From: an uncultured Chlorobiaceae bacterium
GTDB lineage: Bacteria; Bacteroidota; Chlorobiia; Chlorobiales; Chlorobiaceae
Direction of reading: 5' to 3'
DNA length: 64,000 bases
NCBI GenBank assembly: GCA_903940125.1
Contig: CAJAJL010000100.1
Location: 18,763-82,762 of the forward strand
Below are positions 25,680 to 35,124 of the stretch, piece after piece (the first letter of the stretch is position 1; each line of letters begins with the position of its first letter). The notes under the pieces were generated by a model. That model was not told the origin of the DNA. It worked only from the letters and a program-made list of their open reading frames with translations, and ran no database searches. The position numbers and the translations under genes are program-made.

Positions 25680-26267
25680 ATGAACAAAAACAAAACCTTG
25701 TCAGGGGACTTCACAAAACTGCGTCAAAAGGCTGAAAAACGTATTAACGCATTACCTCACAAGCAAATCCGGAGTTATACTTCATCACCGGAGGATATGC
25801 ATCGGCTTATTCATGAGTTGGCAATACACAAAATTGAACTTGAAATACAGCAGGATGAGCTGCTTCAGTCGAGGGGAGAACTTGAAGAGAGTCTGGAACG
25901 GTACATCGAGTTATATGACTTTTCGCCTTTGGGTTATATGACGCTTGCCAGGGATAGTACAATTCTTGAGGTCAACCTTAAGGCAGCGAAAATGCTCGGA
26001 GTGGATCGCCCACTTTTGAAGGCCGATCATTTTGTCAGGTTTGTTGCAGCTGAAGAGAGTTCTGTTTTTAATGCAATGCTCGAAAAAGTTTACACCAGCG
26101 GAAAGCCTGAGTATTGTGAGGTTTTGCTTGAGCATAATGATGCAATTCAACGGCAAACGTTGGTTCGCCTTGATGGTGTTGTCAGTAACGATGGCCAGGA
26201 ATGTCAAATTACTCTTTTGGAGCTGGGAACCGCGCGGAAAGTGGCCAGAAAAAATGAGTTATTCTGA
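25680..26267 (+). CDS. stand-alone PAS-domain protein
   Basis: 195 residues. An N-terminal coiled-coil-like part (LRQKAEKRIN, LIHELAIHKIELEIQQDELLQSRGELEES) is followed by one PAS domain starting RYIELYDFSPLGYMTL. This is the same module that opens many hybrid histidine kinases in sulfur and delta-proteobacterial lineages, but here the kinase is missing and the frame ends at a natural stop. It could be an adaptor sensing a ligand and acting through dimerisation, or a truncated kinase. GGGG precedes the start at a usable spacing. Confidence 0.75.
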   Translation: MNKNKTLSGDFTKLRQKAEKRINALPHKQIRSYTSSPEDMHRLIHELAIHKIELEIQQDELLQSRGELEESLERYIELYDFSPLGYMTLARDSTILEVNLKAAKMLGVDRPLLKADHFVRFVAAEESSVFNAMLEKVYTSGKPEYCEVLLEHNDAIQRQTLVRLDGVVSNDGQECQITLLELGTARKVARKNELF

Positions 26268-26328
26268 AATTGGCTGAGCAATTTTCAGGGAATGTACAAT
26301 AGCTTTTTATTCTGAATGATGGATCATA

Positions 26329-27804
26329 ATGAAAAGATTATTCATTATAATCGGGCTTATATTTGTTCTTGTCTTATCAAGCCTTTTTTATTTATTTGAG
26401 ATACATCGAATAAATAAAAGAAAACCTCCGGCTGCTGTAACGGAAGTCTATACAATTGATATTCCTCAATCAACTTTTAATTTCCGCATCAAATATGGAA
26501 TTAAAGATCTTGCTGATTATTTAAACAAAAAAATAAACGGCAGATTTTTAGAAAAAAAGATTTGTATTGAAAAAAATAATAAAGAAGAAATTTATTTAAC
26601 TCTTACTAAAAATGATAAAATCACCATTGCTAAAAAAGGTGCAGAACTTGTTTGTACTTTTCCGGTAACTGTTGATGCAAAACTTGAAAACAGCAAATAT
26701 GGGAAATTTTTAACAGGATTGGTAAAGCCAATTCATTCAAGCCTTATCATTACGTTATCAACACCGGTTAAAATAGATAATAAGTGGAATATTACAACTC
26801 GCTTCAAAATAAAAAAATATCAGTGGGTTGAAAAACCAGTTTTACAAATAGGACCGTTTAAGAAAAGTATAGAAAGCAGGCTTGATGATGTAATAAATGA
26901 AAATAGCTATGCATTAACAACTTTGCTTGATAAAGAGATATACAAAGCCGCAACACTGAAACCTACGTTTACAAAAATATGGTCCGATCTGCAGGAACCA
27001 ATTCTGATCAGCAGCAAACCCGGTAAAATCTGGATAAAGTTTATCTGCAGTGATATAAAAGGTAAAATGATTCTAACACCGTCAAACATCATTTGTATTA
27101 CTAATATGCATGCAAAAACGTTTATTTTGACGGATTCTACTGCGCAAGTACAACAAAAATCCTTGCCTGAATTTAAAGTACTGAAACAGGAGGATGAAGC
27201 GGATAAATCAAATATTTACATATATGCATTTACTTCTTTTGAGGAAATTAATAAACAGTTAAACAGATTGCTTAAGGGAAAAACTTTTTCAGCAAAAGGT
27301 CACTCTCTTGTTATTAAAGAAATACAAGCATATTCATCAACGAGTGGATTGTCTGTCAAGGTGCTTACTGATAAAAATGATGATTTGGTGGCAAGCGGTC
27401 ATTTAATATTTGATGTTCCAACCAAAACCTTAAAAGTACAAAATTTTGATTTTGCACTTGCTCCAAAAAGTAGATTTATAAGTTTAGGTGATGATTTCTT
27501 TCATCATGCCATAAGAGATTCTATTGCAGCAAAGCTTGTTATTAATCTTGATACATTGATCGGAAAGGTTCCGAATATAATTAATAAAGCAATAGAAAAA
27601 GAAAAAGCCGGAAAAGTTATAGATCTTATTTTCAGTAATATGGAAATAAAACAATGTGGTATTTTAATGGGCAAAGAAAAAATACATTTAATAATAAATG
27701 TTGGCGTTGAGGCAAGCATTAAATTAAAAAAAATACAAACAGGTACAGTTATAAGGATAAAAGACAAGTCAAAAAAGTCAAATAAACATCGTCCAATTAC
27801 TTGA
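26329..27804 (+). CDS. DUF4403-like protein, AT-rich, probably acquired
   Basis: 491 residues with one N-terminal membrane anchor (FIIIGLIFVLVLSSLFYLF), the rest apparently periplasmic and beta/alpha with many lysines and isoleucines. Phrases such as NITTRFKIKKYQWVEKPVLQIGPF and RLDDVINENSY match my memory of the DUF4403 family (BPI/lipid-binding-like, common in Bacteroidetes). Base composition is much richer in A and T than flanking genes, and poly-A tracts are frequent, which argues for transfer. The function is unknown. Confidence 0.7.
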   Translation: MKRLFIIIGLIFVLVLSSLFYLFEIHRINKRKPPAAVTEVYTIDIPQSTFNFRIKYGIKDLADYLNKKINGRFLEKKICIEKNNKEEIYLTLTKNDKITIAKKGAELVCTFPVTVDAKLENSKYGKFLTGLVKPIHSSLIITLSTPVKIDNKWNITTRFKIKKYQWVEKPVLQIGPFKKSIESRLDDVINENSYALTTLLDKEIYKAATLKPTFTKIWSDLQEPILISSKPGKIWIKFICSDIKGKMILTPSNIICITNMHAKTFILTDSTAQVQQKSLPEFKVLKQEDEADKSNIYIYAFTSFEEINKQLNRLLKGKTFSAKGHSLVIKEIQAYSSTSGLSVKVLTDKNDDLVASGHLIFDVPTKTLKVQNFDFALAPKSRFISLGDDFFHHAIRDSIAAKLVINLDTLIGKVPNIINKAIEKEKAGKVIDLIFSNMEIKQCGILMGKEKIHLIINVGVEASIKLKKIQTGTVIRIKDKSKKSNKHRPIT

Positions 27805-28062
27805 AAATCGGTTAAATATTTGATAATACATTACATTTATCTGTATAAATAACAGTCGTTTTCAATGAAATATTTTGAAAATTCAGCGCAATTATTTATA
27901 TTTTAGATCTAATTCCACCTTTGATTATCGGTGGCCATTCCGAGCATGTTCAAGGAGATTACCGTCAGAATACCAGTACCTGCGGGAAAAGACTTCTTTG
28001 TGAACAGAAAAAAATACATAGATCAGCATTGGTTTCTTTGAATATTATCAGGAGCACCATGT

Positions 28063-28518
28063 ATGTTGAAAGAGTTTAAAGAGTTTGCTGTAAAAGGAAA
28101 TGTCATTGATATGGCTGTCGGTATAATTGTTGGCGGAGCTTTTGGCACCATAGTCAATACCTTGGTTTCACAGGTACTTATGCCGCCATTGGGATTACTG
28201 GTAGGTGGAGTGGATTTTTCAAATCTCTATATCGTTTTGAAAGATGGCGCTAAGGCAGCAGCCCCATATGCTGTGCTTGCCGATGCTAAGGCAGCTGGTG
28301 CAGTGACCATCAATTACGGGCTTTTTCTGAATTCTGTGATCAGTTTTTTGATTATGGTGTTTGCTGTTTTTCTGCTCGTAAAAGCAATTAACACCTTACG
28401 TCGCGAGGAAAAACCGATTCCTAAGGCCCCTCTGACAAAGGAATGTCCATATTGTCTCAGCATTGTTCCACTCAAGGCCACACGCTGTTCTGCCTGTACG
28501 TCAGAAATAGGAAAATAG
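28063..28518 (+). CDS. mscL: large-conductance mechanosensitive channel MscL with C-terminal zinc ribbon
   Basis: 151 residues. The channel part opens [28 protein letters not shown], the standard MscL start and first helix; the second helix is [19 protein letters not shown]. It opens under membrane tension to release solutes on osmotic downshock. The C-terminal end carries CPYC and CSAC pairs, a zinc-ribbon signature not found in E. coli MscL. GGAG sits 8 bp before the ATG. Confidence 0.94.
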   Translation: MLKEFKEFAVKGNVIDMAVGIIVGGAFGTIVNTLVSQVLMPPLGLLVGGVDFSNLYIVLKDGAKAAAPYAVLADAKAAGAVTINYGLFLNSVISFLIMVFAVFLLVKAINTLRREEKPIPKAPLTKECPYCLSIVPLKATRCSACTSEIGK

Positions 28519-28732
28519 CCGCTGCAAAGCACCAATGTTTGATGGCTGAGATGCAGACTGTCATCTTATAGTTAAGTAATAGAATTATTTCTGTTTTTTA
28601 TGTTGTAAATAAAGCGTGAAAGTTTTGCTTTTTTGCGTGTATTAATATTTTGTTAAACTTTTTTTAAGAAAAGATGTTGTATCGTACAGTAAGAGCGAGC
28701 ATATCCCCATTATTGCAATATTTTGAGTAGTT

Positions 28733-29203
28733 ATGAAAAATATCATCATAGGTTTAGGATTACTGGTTTCAATTATTTTTATCGATACCAGAACATGTGA
28801 AGCTGAACTTTATGTTCAGATTCGTAATCACGCAAAGTATAATGAGGCAAAAGCATCATTTGTGCCATCGAGTCAGGGATGGGGTGAGATAGTACGTATT
28901 TACAACAGTGACCGGTTAAGTAAACACTCATCTTCCAAAAATATTATAACAAGAGAAGTCAGGTTAAATATCATTGAAGCCTCAGATCTTTTAATGTTGC
29001 ATGTGACTCCCAAAGGTCAGAATGATGCTGCTGTAAACAAAGTGATTAAAGTTCACAAAATGATCATAAGCAAAGAGATCGCTAAATATAGTGTAGGTAT
29101 AAATTCTGAAATCATCGTGCCCGAACAGCTCGCAAAAGTTGAAGAAGATACTAAAGAACAGATAAAGATATCGGTGAAATTCAGTCACCCGGATAAACAC
29201 TGA
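28733..29203 (+). CDS. exported protein of unknown function, 156 residues
   Basis: The N-terminal signal peptide ends near TCEAE. The mature part is lysine-rich with mixed secondary structure and no motif that I recognise. It converges with the copper ATPase gene, with a gap of about 20 bp. No function is proposed; proximity to the copper operon is not evidence of a link. Confidence 0.6.
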   Translation: MKNIIIGLGLLVSIIFIDTRTCEAELYVQIRNHAKYNEAKASFVPSSQGWGEIVRIYNSDRLSKHSSSKNIITREVRLNIIEASDLLMLHVTPKGQNDAAVNKVIKVHKMIISKEIAKYSVGINSEIIVPEQLAKVEEDTKEQIKISVKFSHPDKH

Positions 29204-29222
29204 TTCAAAATTCAGCCACTCT

Positions 29223-31472
29223 CTACAGCTTTTTTGTTTTAAGTCGAAGTGAATTGCTCACCACCGAAACACTGCTTCCAGCCATGGCAAGCCCCGAAAA
29301 AACCGGATTAAGAACAATTCCCCAAAACGGGTATAAAGCTCCGGCTGCAAGCGGAATGCCGATAATGTTATAGATAAACGCCCAGAAAAGGTTCTGGCGT
29401 ATCACCCTCATGGTGGCGCGCGAAAGAGTGATTGCCTGGGCAACCTTACGGATATCACCCTTGAGCAGGGTAATGCCGGCAGACTCAATGGCAACATCAG
29501 TTCCGGTAGCCATAGCAATCCCTGCATCAGCCTGAGCAAGAGCTGGAGCATCGTTGATGCCGTCTCCAACCATGGCAACCTTTTTTCCTTTTGTCTGTAG
29601 TTCTTTAACTTTTATTGCCTTTTCCTGCGGCAGCACCTCGGCAATTACCTCATCAATGCCAACTTGTTCTGCCATGAAGGTGGCCGCTAACCGGTTGTCG
29701 CCAGTCAGCATGATAACCCTGACCCCTCTTTTGTGCAGTGCGTCGACAGCCCTCTTTGCATCTTTTTTGACGGTATCGCTCAAAGCAATCAACCCTGAAC
29801 ATATTCCGTTTTTTTCAATGAGGACGACACTTTTTCCTTCCTTTTGCAGCCTGTTAACTTCAGCCATGTTTTTTTCAGCCTCAATCGGCTTTCGAACGCT
29901 CACGGCAACGGTATCAATAAGAGCCGAAACGCCGACGCCCTCAAGTGATTCAAATGCAGTAATGTCGCTTAAGGTGATCTGCTGTTCTTTGGCTTCCTCA
30001 ACAATTGCCTGAGCAAGAGGATGTTCCGACCGGTTTTCAACACTGGCTGCCAGTTGCAAAAGGGAAGCAGGACTGCTGTCACTGTCAAGGGTGATGATAT
30101 CGGAAACCTTCAGATTGCCCGTAGTCAGCGTCCCTGTTTTATCAAACACCACCGTATCAACCGAACTGAGCTTCTCAAGGCTTTCAGCATTCCTGATAAG
30201 GATGCCATACTCAGCCCCTTTCCCGATACCTACAATGATTGCCGTCGGTGTCGCCAGACCAAGCGCGCAGGGACAGGCAATCACCAGAATGCCGATAAGG
30301 CCGGAGATGGCAAAGGGAAGTGCAACAGAAAAGCCAAGAATAAACGAGCCGACAGTCAGCCATATGATGAACGTCGCCAATGCAAGAAGCAGGACAACAG
30401 GAACAAAAATCCCGGCAATTTTATCGGCCATGTTCTGTATTGGAGCTTTCGACCCCTGGGCATCTTCAACCATCCTTATAATACGCGCAAGCAGCGTCTC
30501 AGAACCAACCTTCGAAGCGGTAAACGTAAACGATCCCTGTTTATTGATGGTCCCTCCGATGACCTGATCGCCCGCCTTTTTATCAACCGGTATCGATTCT
30601 CCGGTCACCATTGATTCATCAAGAGACGAATACCCCTGGGTAATGATGCCGTCAACAGGAATTTTCCCCCCGGGTTTGACAATAACGAGATCGCCTGATC
30701 TCACCTCATCCACAGCAATATCCATCTCCTTTCCCTCTCGTATCACAAGCGCCGTTTTAGCCTGCAGGCCTATCAGCTTTTCGATAGCTTCACCGGTCTT
30801 CATCTTTGAACGCGCCTCAAGATATTTCCCCAGCAGCACAAAGCCAATCACCACTATGGTAACATCGAAATAGGTATAGTGGGGTATATGCAGCAACTCT
30901 CTTGCGGAGGGAATCAGCGTCACAACAGCACTGTACAAATAAGCTGTCAGTGTCCCGATGCCGATCAGCGTATCCATGCTCGCCGCTCCGGTTTTAACGT
31001 ACATCGATATTCCATGCAGAAATGGAGCACCTATCCAGAACACCATATAGGTGGCAATAACCATGGAGAGAAGATTGAACAACTCCATCGAAATCGGCAG
31101 GTGCGGGATAAAAGAGAAAAACATTGAACCGGTATCCCACATCATAAGGATAAACACCAGCAGAGCCACCGGCAGAGCAAACCGCACCTTGCTCAGTTGC
31201 GCCTGAAGCTCAATCTCCTTTTCCGCCTTCAAACTGAGAGCATTACCCCTCTCTTCCATTTCTTCAGCACTGAAGGTATAGCCATATTTGCCGATGACAT
31301 CATTAACTGCCTCCGCCGACAGCGCACTGCCATCAAACTCAAGCTTAGCTCTCTCAGTAGCAAGATTGACACTAACCTCAGCAATCCCCTCAACCTTCGA
31401 AAGCTTCTTGGTAATAATCGCCGCACAACTCGCACAGTGCATCCCCTTCACGCTGTAAGTCCTACTCGTCAT
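29223..31472 (-). CDS. copA: copper-exporting P1B-type ATPase
   Basis: 749 residues. One heavy-metal-associated domain with GMHCASCAAI opens the protein. Membrane helix 6 has the CPC motif (ACPCALGLATPTA), phosphorylation is at DKTGTLT, the nucleotide domain has SEHPLAQAI, and the hinge reads GDGINDAPALAQAD. The CPC with HMA and MAGSSVSVVSNSLRL near the end indicate Cu+ (or Ag+) export from cytoplasm to periplasm. It is the last gene of the copper operon, separated from the cupredoxin gene by a 9-bp array. Confidence 0.95.
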   Translation of the reverse strand: MTSRTYSVKGMHCASCAAIITKKLSKVEGIAEVSVNLATERAKLEFDGSALSAEAVNDVIGKYGYTFSAEEMEERGNALSLKAEKEIELQAQLSKVRFALPVALLVFILMMWDTGSMFFSFIPHLPISMELFNLLSMVIATYMVFWIGAPFLHGISMYVKTGAASMDTLIGIGTLTAYLYSAVVTLIPSARELLHIPHYTYFDVTIVVIGFVLLGKYLEARSKMKTGEAIEKLIGLQAKTALVIREGKEMDIAVDEVRSGDLVIVKPGGKIPVDGIITQGYSSLDESMVTGESIPVDKKAGDQVIGGTINKQGSFTFTASKVGSETLLARIIRMVEDAQGSKAPIQNMADKIAGIFVPVVLLLALATFIIWLTVGSFILGFSVALPFAISGLIGILVIACPCALGLATPTAIIVGIGKGAEYGILIRNAESLEKLSSVDTVVFDKTGTLTTGNLKVSDIITLDSDSSPASLLQLAASVENRSEHPLAQAIVEEAKEQQITLSDITAFESLEGVGVSALIDTVAVSVRKPIEAEKNMAEVNRLQKEGKSVVLIEKNGICSGLIALSDTVKKDAKRAVDALHKRGVRVIMLTGDNRLAATFMAEQVGIDEVIAEVLPQEKAIKVKELQTKGKKVAMVGDGINDAPALAQADAGIAMATGTDVAIESAGITLLKGDIRKVAQAITLSRATMRVIRQNLFWAFIYNIIGIPLAAGALYPFWGIVLNPVFSGLAMAGSSVSVVSNSLRLKTKKL

Positions 31473-31495
31473 ATCTGAGTATTTATCTCTCTCTT

Positions 31496-31536
31496 TATAA
31501 GTACTATAGGTACCATACGTCCTATAGTACCTATTC
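31496..31536. repeat. 9-bp array locus 2, perfect hairpin
   Basis: TATAA precedes four 9-mers. The array contains a perfect 10-bp inverted repeat, GTACTATAGG/CCTATAGTAC, with a 10-nt loop, and ends in TACCTATTC. It lies inside the copper operon between the cupredoxin gene and copA, where a hairpin could attenuate transcription or stabilise the upstream message. Confidence 0.75.
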
Positions 31537-31545
31537 TTACAAACT

Positions 31546-31941
31546 TCACTTCACAACAATAACCCCGCGGTTCACTCCCATAGCACAGGTAATCTTATAA
31601 GAACCCGGACGCGTCGGGGTAAATTCCATTATAATTTTTTTCCCCTTGATAATCGGTTCAGGCTTGTCCCACAATCCCGGCACCATGATGGTATTCATGC
31701 ATCCTGTGGCTGTATCCAGAGGATTCACTTCCAGGCGTACTCTTTCACCTGTTTTTACGGTGAAAGTATTTGGAGCCATATTTTTGGCATTCGAATAGAG
31801 TACGGTAAAAGTTTTGACGCCGCTGTTTTGAGATGCGGCCGCCTTTCCGGTGTTTCCCGTTGAACCCGGGTCTGCCGCAAAGGATGCCGATGGCGAAGCA
31901 AGGGCAAAGAGCGCTATAATGCTTAGTGTTATATTCTTCAT
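31546..31941 (-). CDS. periplasmic cupredoxin-domain protein
   Basis: 131 residues with a signal peptide ending ASFA-ADP. The mature domain is a small cupredoxin (VKTGERVRLEVNPLD, FTPTRPGSYKITCAMG). Putative copper ligands are the cysteine and methionine of TCAMG and the GCMNTIM segment; the usual plastocyanin histidines are missing, so Cu(I) binding by sulfur ligands is more likely than blue-copper electron transfer. Placed between cusA and copA, it is probably a periplasmic copper chaperone handing metal to the efflux complex. Confidence 0.82.
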   Translation of the reverse strand: MKNITLSIIALFALASPSASFAADPGSTGNTGKAAASQNSGVKTFTVLYSNAKNMAPNTFTVKTGERVRLEVNPLDTATGCMNTIMVPGLWDKPEPIIKGKKIIMEFTPTRPGSYKITCAMGVNRGVIVVK

Positions 31942-31986
31942 GGTATTGAATCTCCTTTGATTGGTCTGATGTTATACTTCAAATGT

Positions 31987-34900
31987 TCAGAGTTTCATGC
32001 CCGAATGGTGCAGCCGGCCCTTTTTAAGATCACGTGTCTTCATCAGCACAAAGATCACCGGGGTCATAATAAGGACATGCACTGCGGAGGAGATCATCCC
32101 CCCGATCATTGGCGCCGCAATAGGTTTCATCACATCGGCACCCGTACCAGCTGACCACATGATTGGAATCAGCCCCAGGAGTGCAACCGCAACTGTCATA
32201 AGTTTCGGCCTCAGCCGGAGGACCGCACCTTCAAATGCCGCATCGTAGATATCCTGTTCACTACATGGTCCGTTGACGAGTTTCTTGTCCAGCGCCTCGT
32301 GCAGGTAAATCACCATCACAACCCCTGTCTCAACTGCGATTCCATAGAGCGCAATAAACCCGACCCAGACCGCAACAGAGAGGTTATACCCCAGAGCCGA
32401 GACCAGATAAACACCTCCAACAAGAGCGAAGGGCACCGAGAGCATCACCATGGAGGCTTCTATTGCAGAATGGAAGGTGAAGAAGAGAAGAATGAAGATA
32501 ATTATCATTCCCAGTGGTATCAGAACCTGCAGTCGTGCCTTGGCCCGAATCTGGTTCTCCCACTGTCCCGACCATGTCACGTAATAACCAGCTGGCAGTT
32601 TAAGCTTTTGTTCTAGAACCTGTTTCGCCTCGGTTACAAAGCCGCCCATATCACGACCACGAACATTAAGATAAACCAGTGAACGCAGCAGCCCTCCCTC
32701 GCTGTTGATCTCAGGCGCACCGGTGGAGATTTTCAGCTTTGTTACAAGCGAAAGGGGAATCTGTGTGCCCTCCATACCCCCCACCAGAATGCGCCGGATG
32801 GCATCAACATTGTCCCGGTAGTCTCGCAGGTAGCGGATTCGGATGGGGAAGCGGTTGCGTCCTTCAACCGTGGTCGACAGCATCTCGCCGCCGAGTGCTG
32901 TCTCTATCACATCCTGTATATCTCCCACACCGACCCCGTAGCGGGCTGCTGCCCGGCGATCAATATCGATGTCCAGATAGTTGCCGCCGGTGACCCGTTC
33001 AGCCACCACGTCGGCTGCTCCGTTGATCGGTTTGAGAATTGTTTCAGCCTGAATGGCAAGAACCTTGAGCACATTCAGGTCATTGCCGAAAATCTTCACT
33101 CCAAGGTCAGTGCGCACACCGGTCGAGAGCATGTTGATACGGTTGATGATCGGCTGGGTCCATCCGTTGCGTACCCCTGTCTGTTGCAGTTTTGAGTCCA
33201 GTTCTGCAACAATGTCAGCCTTTGTCATTCCGACACGCCATTGTTCTTTCGGCTTGAGAATGATGATACTCTCAAACATGGATACCGGAGCCGGATCAGT
33301 AGAGGTTTCTGCTCTGCCAACTTTGCCGAGCACATGCTCAACCTCCGGCACACTTTTAATGATGGTGTCCTGCACCATAAGGATTCGTTTGGCCTCCGTT
33401 ATGGAGACGTTCGGCAGGGTTACCGGCATATAGAGCAGCGAACCTTCATCAAGTGGCGGCATAAACTCCGAACCGAGATTCATGAACAAAGGTACTGCAA
33501 TGGCGAGAGCCAGCAGGTTAAGGGCAATAGTGGTTTTCTTCCATTTCAGCACCCAGCGGATAACGGGGGAATAGAGTTTAATGAAAAAGGTCGAAACCGG
33601 ATTTGAGCTTTCCGGAGGCATCTTGCCGCGCATGAAAAAGTACATCAGTACCGGTACAAGCGTGATAGCAATAATGGCTGACCCCATCATCGAAAAGGTC
33701 TTGGTGAAAGCCAGCGGGTGGAACAGTTTACCCTCCTGTCCCTCCAGCATGAAGACCGGTACAAAAGAGAGAACAATAATGGCCAGAGAGAAAAATATCG
33801 CCCTGCCGACCTGTTTGGCAGATGTAATTATGACCTCCAGCCGTTTTGTGGCTCTTTCCTCAGGCGGCATCTCCGATAGGTGGCGATAGCAGTTCTCCAC
33901 CATAATAACCCCCGCGTCAACCAGCACGCCGATTGCAATGGCTATACCTCCGAGCGACATGATATTCGATGTCACTCCCATAAGCTTCATGGTGATAAAC
34001 GCAATCAGCACCGAAATCGGCAGGGTGATCACAATTACCAGCGCACTTGGAAAGTGAAGCAGAAAGACAAGAATCACAAGAGAGACAACAATTGATTCTT
34101 CCAGCAGATTCTCCTTCAGGGTATCCACAGCCCTCGATATCAGGTCAGAGCGGTCATAGGCGACCTTTATCCTGACACCCGGAGGCAATCCCTTCTCCAG
34201 TTCCGTTATTTTTGTCTTTACCCGGTCAATGACCTCTTTGGCATTTTCCCCATACCGCATCACAACAATACCGCCAACCTTCTCCCCCTCACCGTTCATC
34301 TCCAGCAGGCCGCGTCGTATGGTTCCGCCAATCTGAACAGTACCAAGATTTTTCAGAAAGACAGGAGTCCCGCGCATGTCTGCTCCGACAACAATGTTCT
34401 CCAGGTCAGCTTTCGATTTCACATATCCGCTTCCCCGTATCAGGTACTCGGCATCCGCCTGTTCAATCAGTCGCCCTCCCACATCCTTGTTTGAAGCCTT
34501 GACCGCCTCCATCACTTTGCCCACCTTGATGCCGTATGCAAAGAGTTTGTTCGGGTCAAGATCAATCTGATACTCTCGCACAAATCCGCCGATTGAGGCA
34601 ACCTCGGCCACTCCCTGCACCGTGTTGAGCTGGTAGCGCACAAACCAGTCCTGCAGGGTTCTGAGCTGCTCCAAGTCATATCCCTTACCCTCAATGGTGT
34701 ACCAGAACACATGCCCTACACCGGTCCCGTCAGGACCCAGCGTTGGAACCACCCCCGATGGCAGGAGCGATGCAGCGTAGTTCAGCCGCTCAAGCACACG
34801 GGTTCGTGCCCAGTAAATGTCAGCCTTGTCCTCAAAAATCACATAGATCATGGAGAAACCGAAGGCACTCGATGCTCTAACGGCACGAACCTGCGGCAGT

Positions 34901-35124
34901 CCCTGCAGGTTGACTGCCAGGGGGTAGGTCACCTGGTCTTCCACCACCTGCGGCGACCGGCCCGGATAGTCTGTAAAAACGATCACCTGGTTGTCGGACA
35001 AATCAGGAATGGCATCTACCGGTGTGTTATAGACCGACCATCCTCCCCAGGCAATGACAAGGGCAAAGAACATCAGCACAATAACCCAGTTTCGGGCGGA
35101 ATACTCTATAATCTTTTCTATCAT
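31987..35124 (-). CDS. cusA: heavy-metal RND efflux pump (CusA/CzcA family)
   Basis: 1045 residues, typical of HME-RND pumps, with twelve helices and two large periplasmic loops. GGIAIAIGVLVDAGVIMVEN in helix 4 carries the proton-relay region, and the N-terminus reads MIEKIIEYSARNWVIVL as in CusA. With CusB and CusC it forms a tripartite complex that expels Cu+ or Ag+ from periplasm to outside. Linkage to copA and a cupredoxin makes copper or silver the likely substrate rather than zinc or cobalt. The start overlaps the cusB stop by 4 bp. Confidence 0.94.
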   Translation of the reverse strand: MIEKIIEYSARNWVIVLMFFALVIAWGGWSVYNTPVDAIPDLSDNQVIVFTDYPGRSPQVVEDQVTYPLAVNLQGLPQVRAVRASSAFGFSMIYVIFEDKADIYWARTRVLERLNYAASLLPSGVVPTLGPDGTGVGHVFWYTIEGKGYDLEQLRTLQDWFVRYQLNTVQGVAEVASIGGFVREYQIDLDPNKLFAYGIKVGKVMEAVKASNKDVGGRLIEQADAEYLIRGSGYVKSKADLENIVVGADMRGTPVFLKNLGTVQIGGTIRRGLLEMNGEGEKVGGIVVMRYGENAKEVIDRVKTKITELEKGLPPGVRIKVAYDRSDLISRAVDTLKENLLEESIVVSLVILVFLLHFPSALVIVITLPISVLIAFITMKLMGVTSNIMSLGGIAIAIGVLVDAGVIMVENCYRHLSEMPPEERATKRLEVIITSAKQVGRAIFFSLAIIVLSFVPVFMLEGQEGKLFHPLAFTKTFSMMGSAIIAITLVPVLMYFFMRGKMPPESSNPVSTFFIKLYSPVIRWVLKWKKTTIALNLLALAIAVPLFMNLGSEFMPPLDEGSLLYMPVTLPNVSITEAKRILMVQDTIIKSVPEVEHVLGKVGRAETSTDPAPVSMFESIIILKPKEQWRVGMTKADIVAELDSKLQQTGVRNGWTQPIINRINMLSTGVRTDLGVKIFGNDLNVLKVLAIQAETILKPINGAADVVAERVTGGNYLDIDIDRRAAARYGVGVGDIQDVIETALGGEMLSTTVEGRNRFPIRIRYLRDYRDNVDAIRRILVGGMEGTQIPLSLVTKLKISTGAPEINSEGGLLRSLVYLNVRGRDMGGFVTEAKQVLEQKLKLPAGYYVTWSGQWENQIRAKARLQVLIPLGMIIIFILLFFTFHSAIEASMVMLSVPFALVGGVYLVSALGYNLSVAVWVGFIALYGIAVETGVVMVIYLHEALDKKLVNGPCSEQDIYDAAFEGAVLRLRPKLMTVAVALLGLIPIMWSAGTGADVMKPIAAPMIGGMISSAVHVLIMTPVIFVLMKTRDLKKGRLHHSGMKL

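Noticed and set aside
30021..30614. Long plus-strand frames opposite copA and cusA
   Set aside because: They mirror the codon structure of strongly conserved genes on the minus strand and contain no domain.
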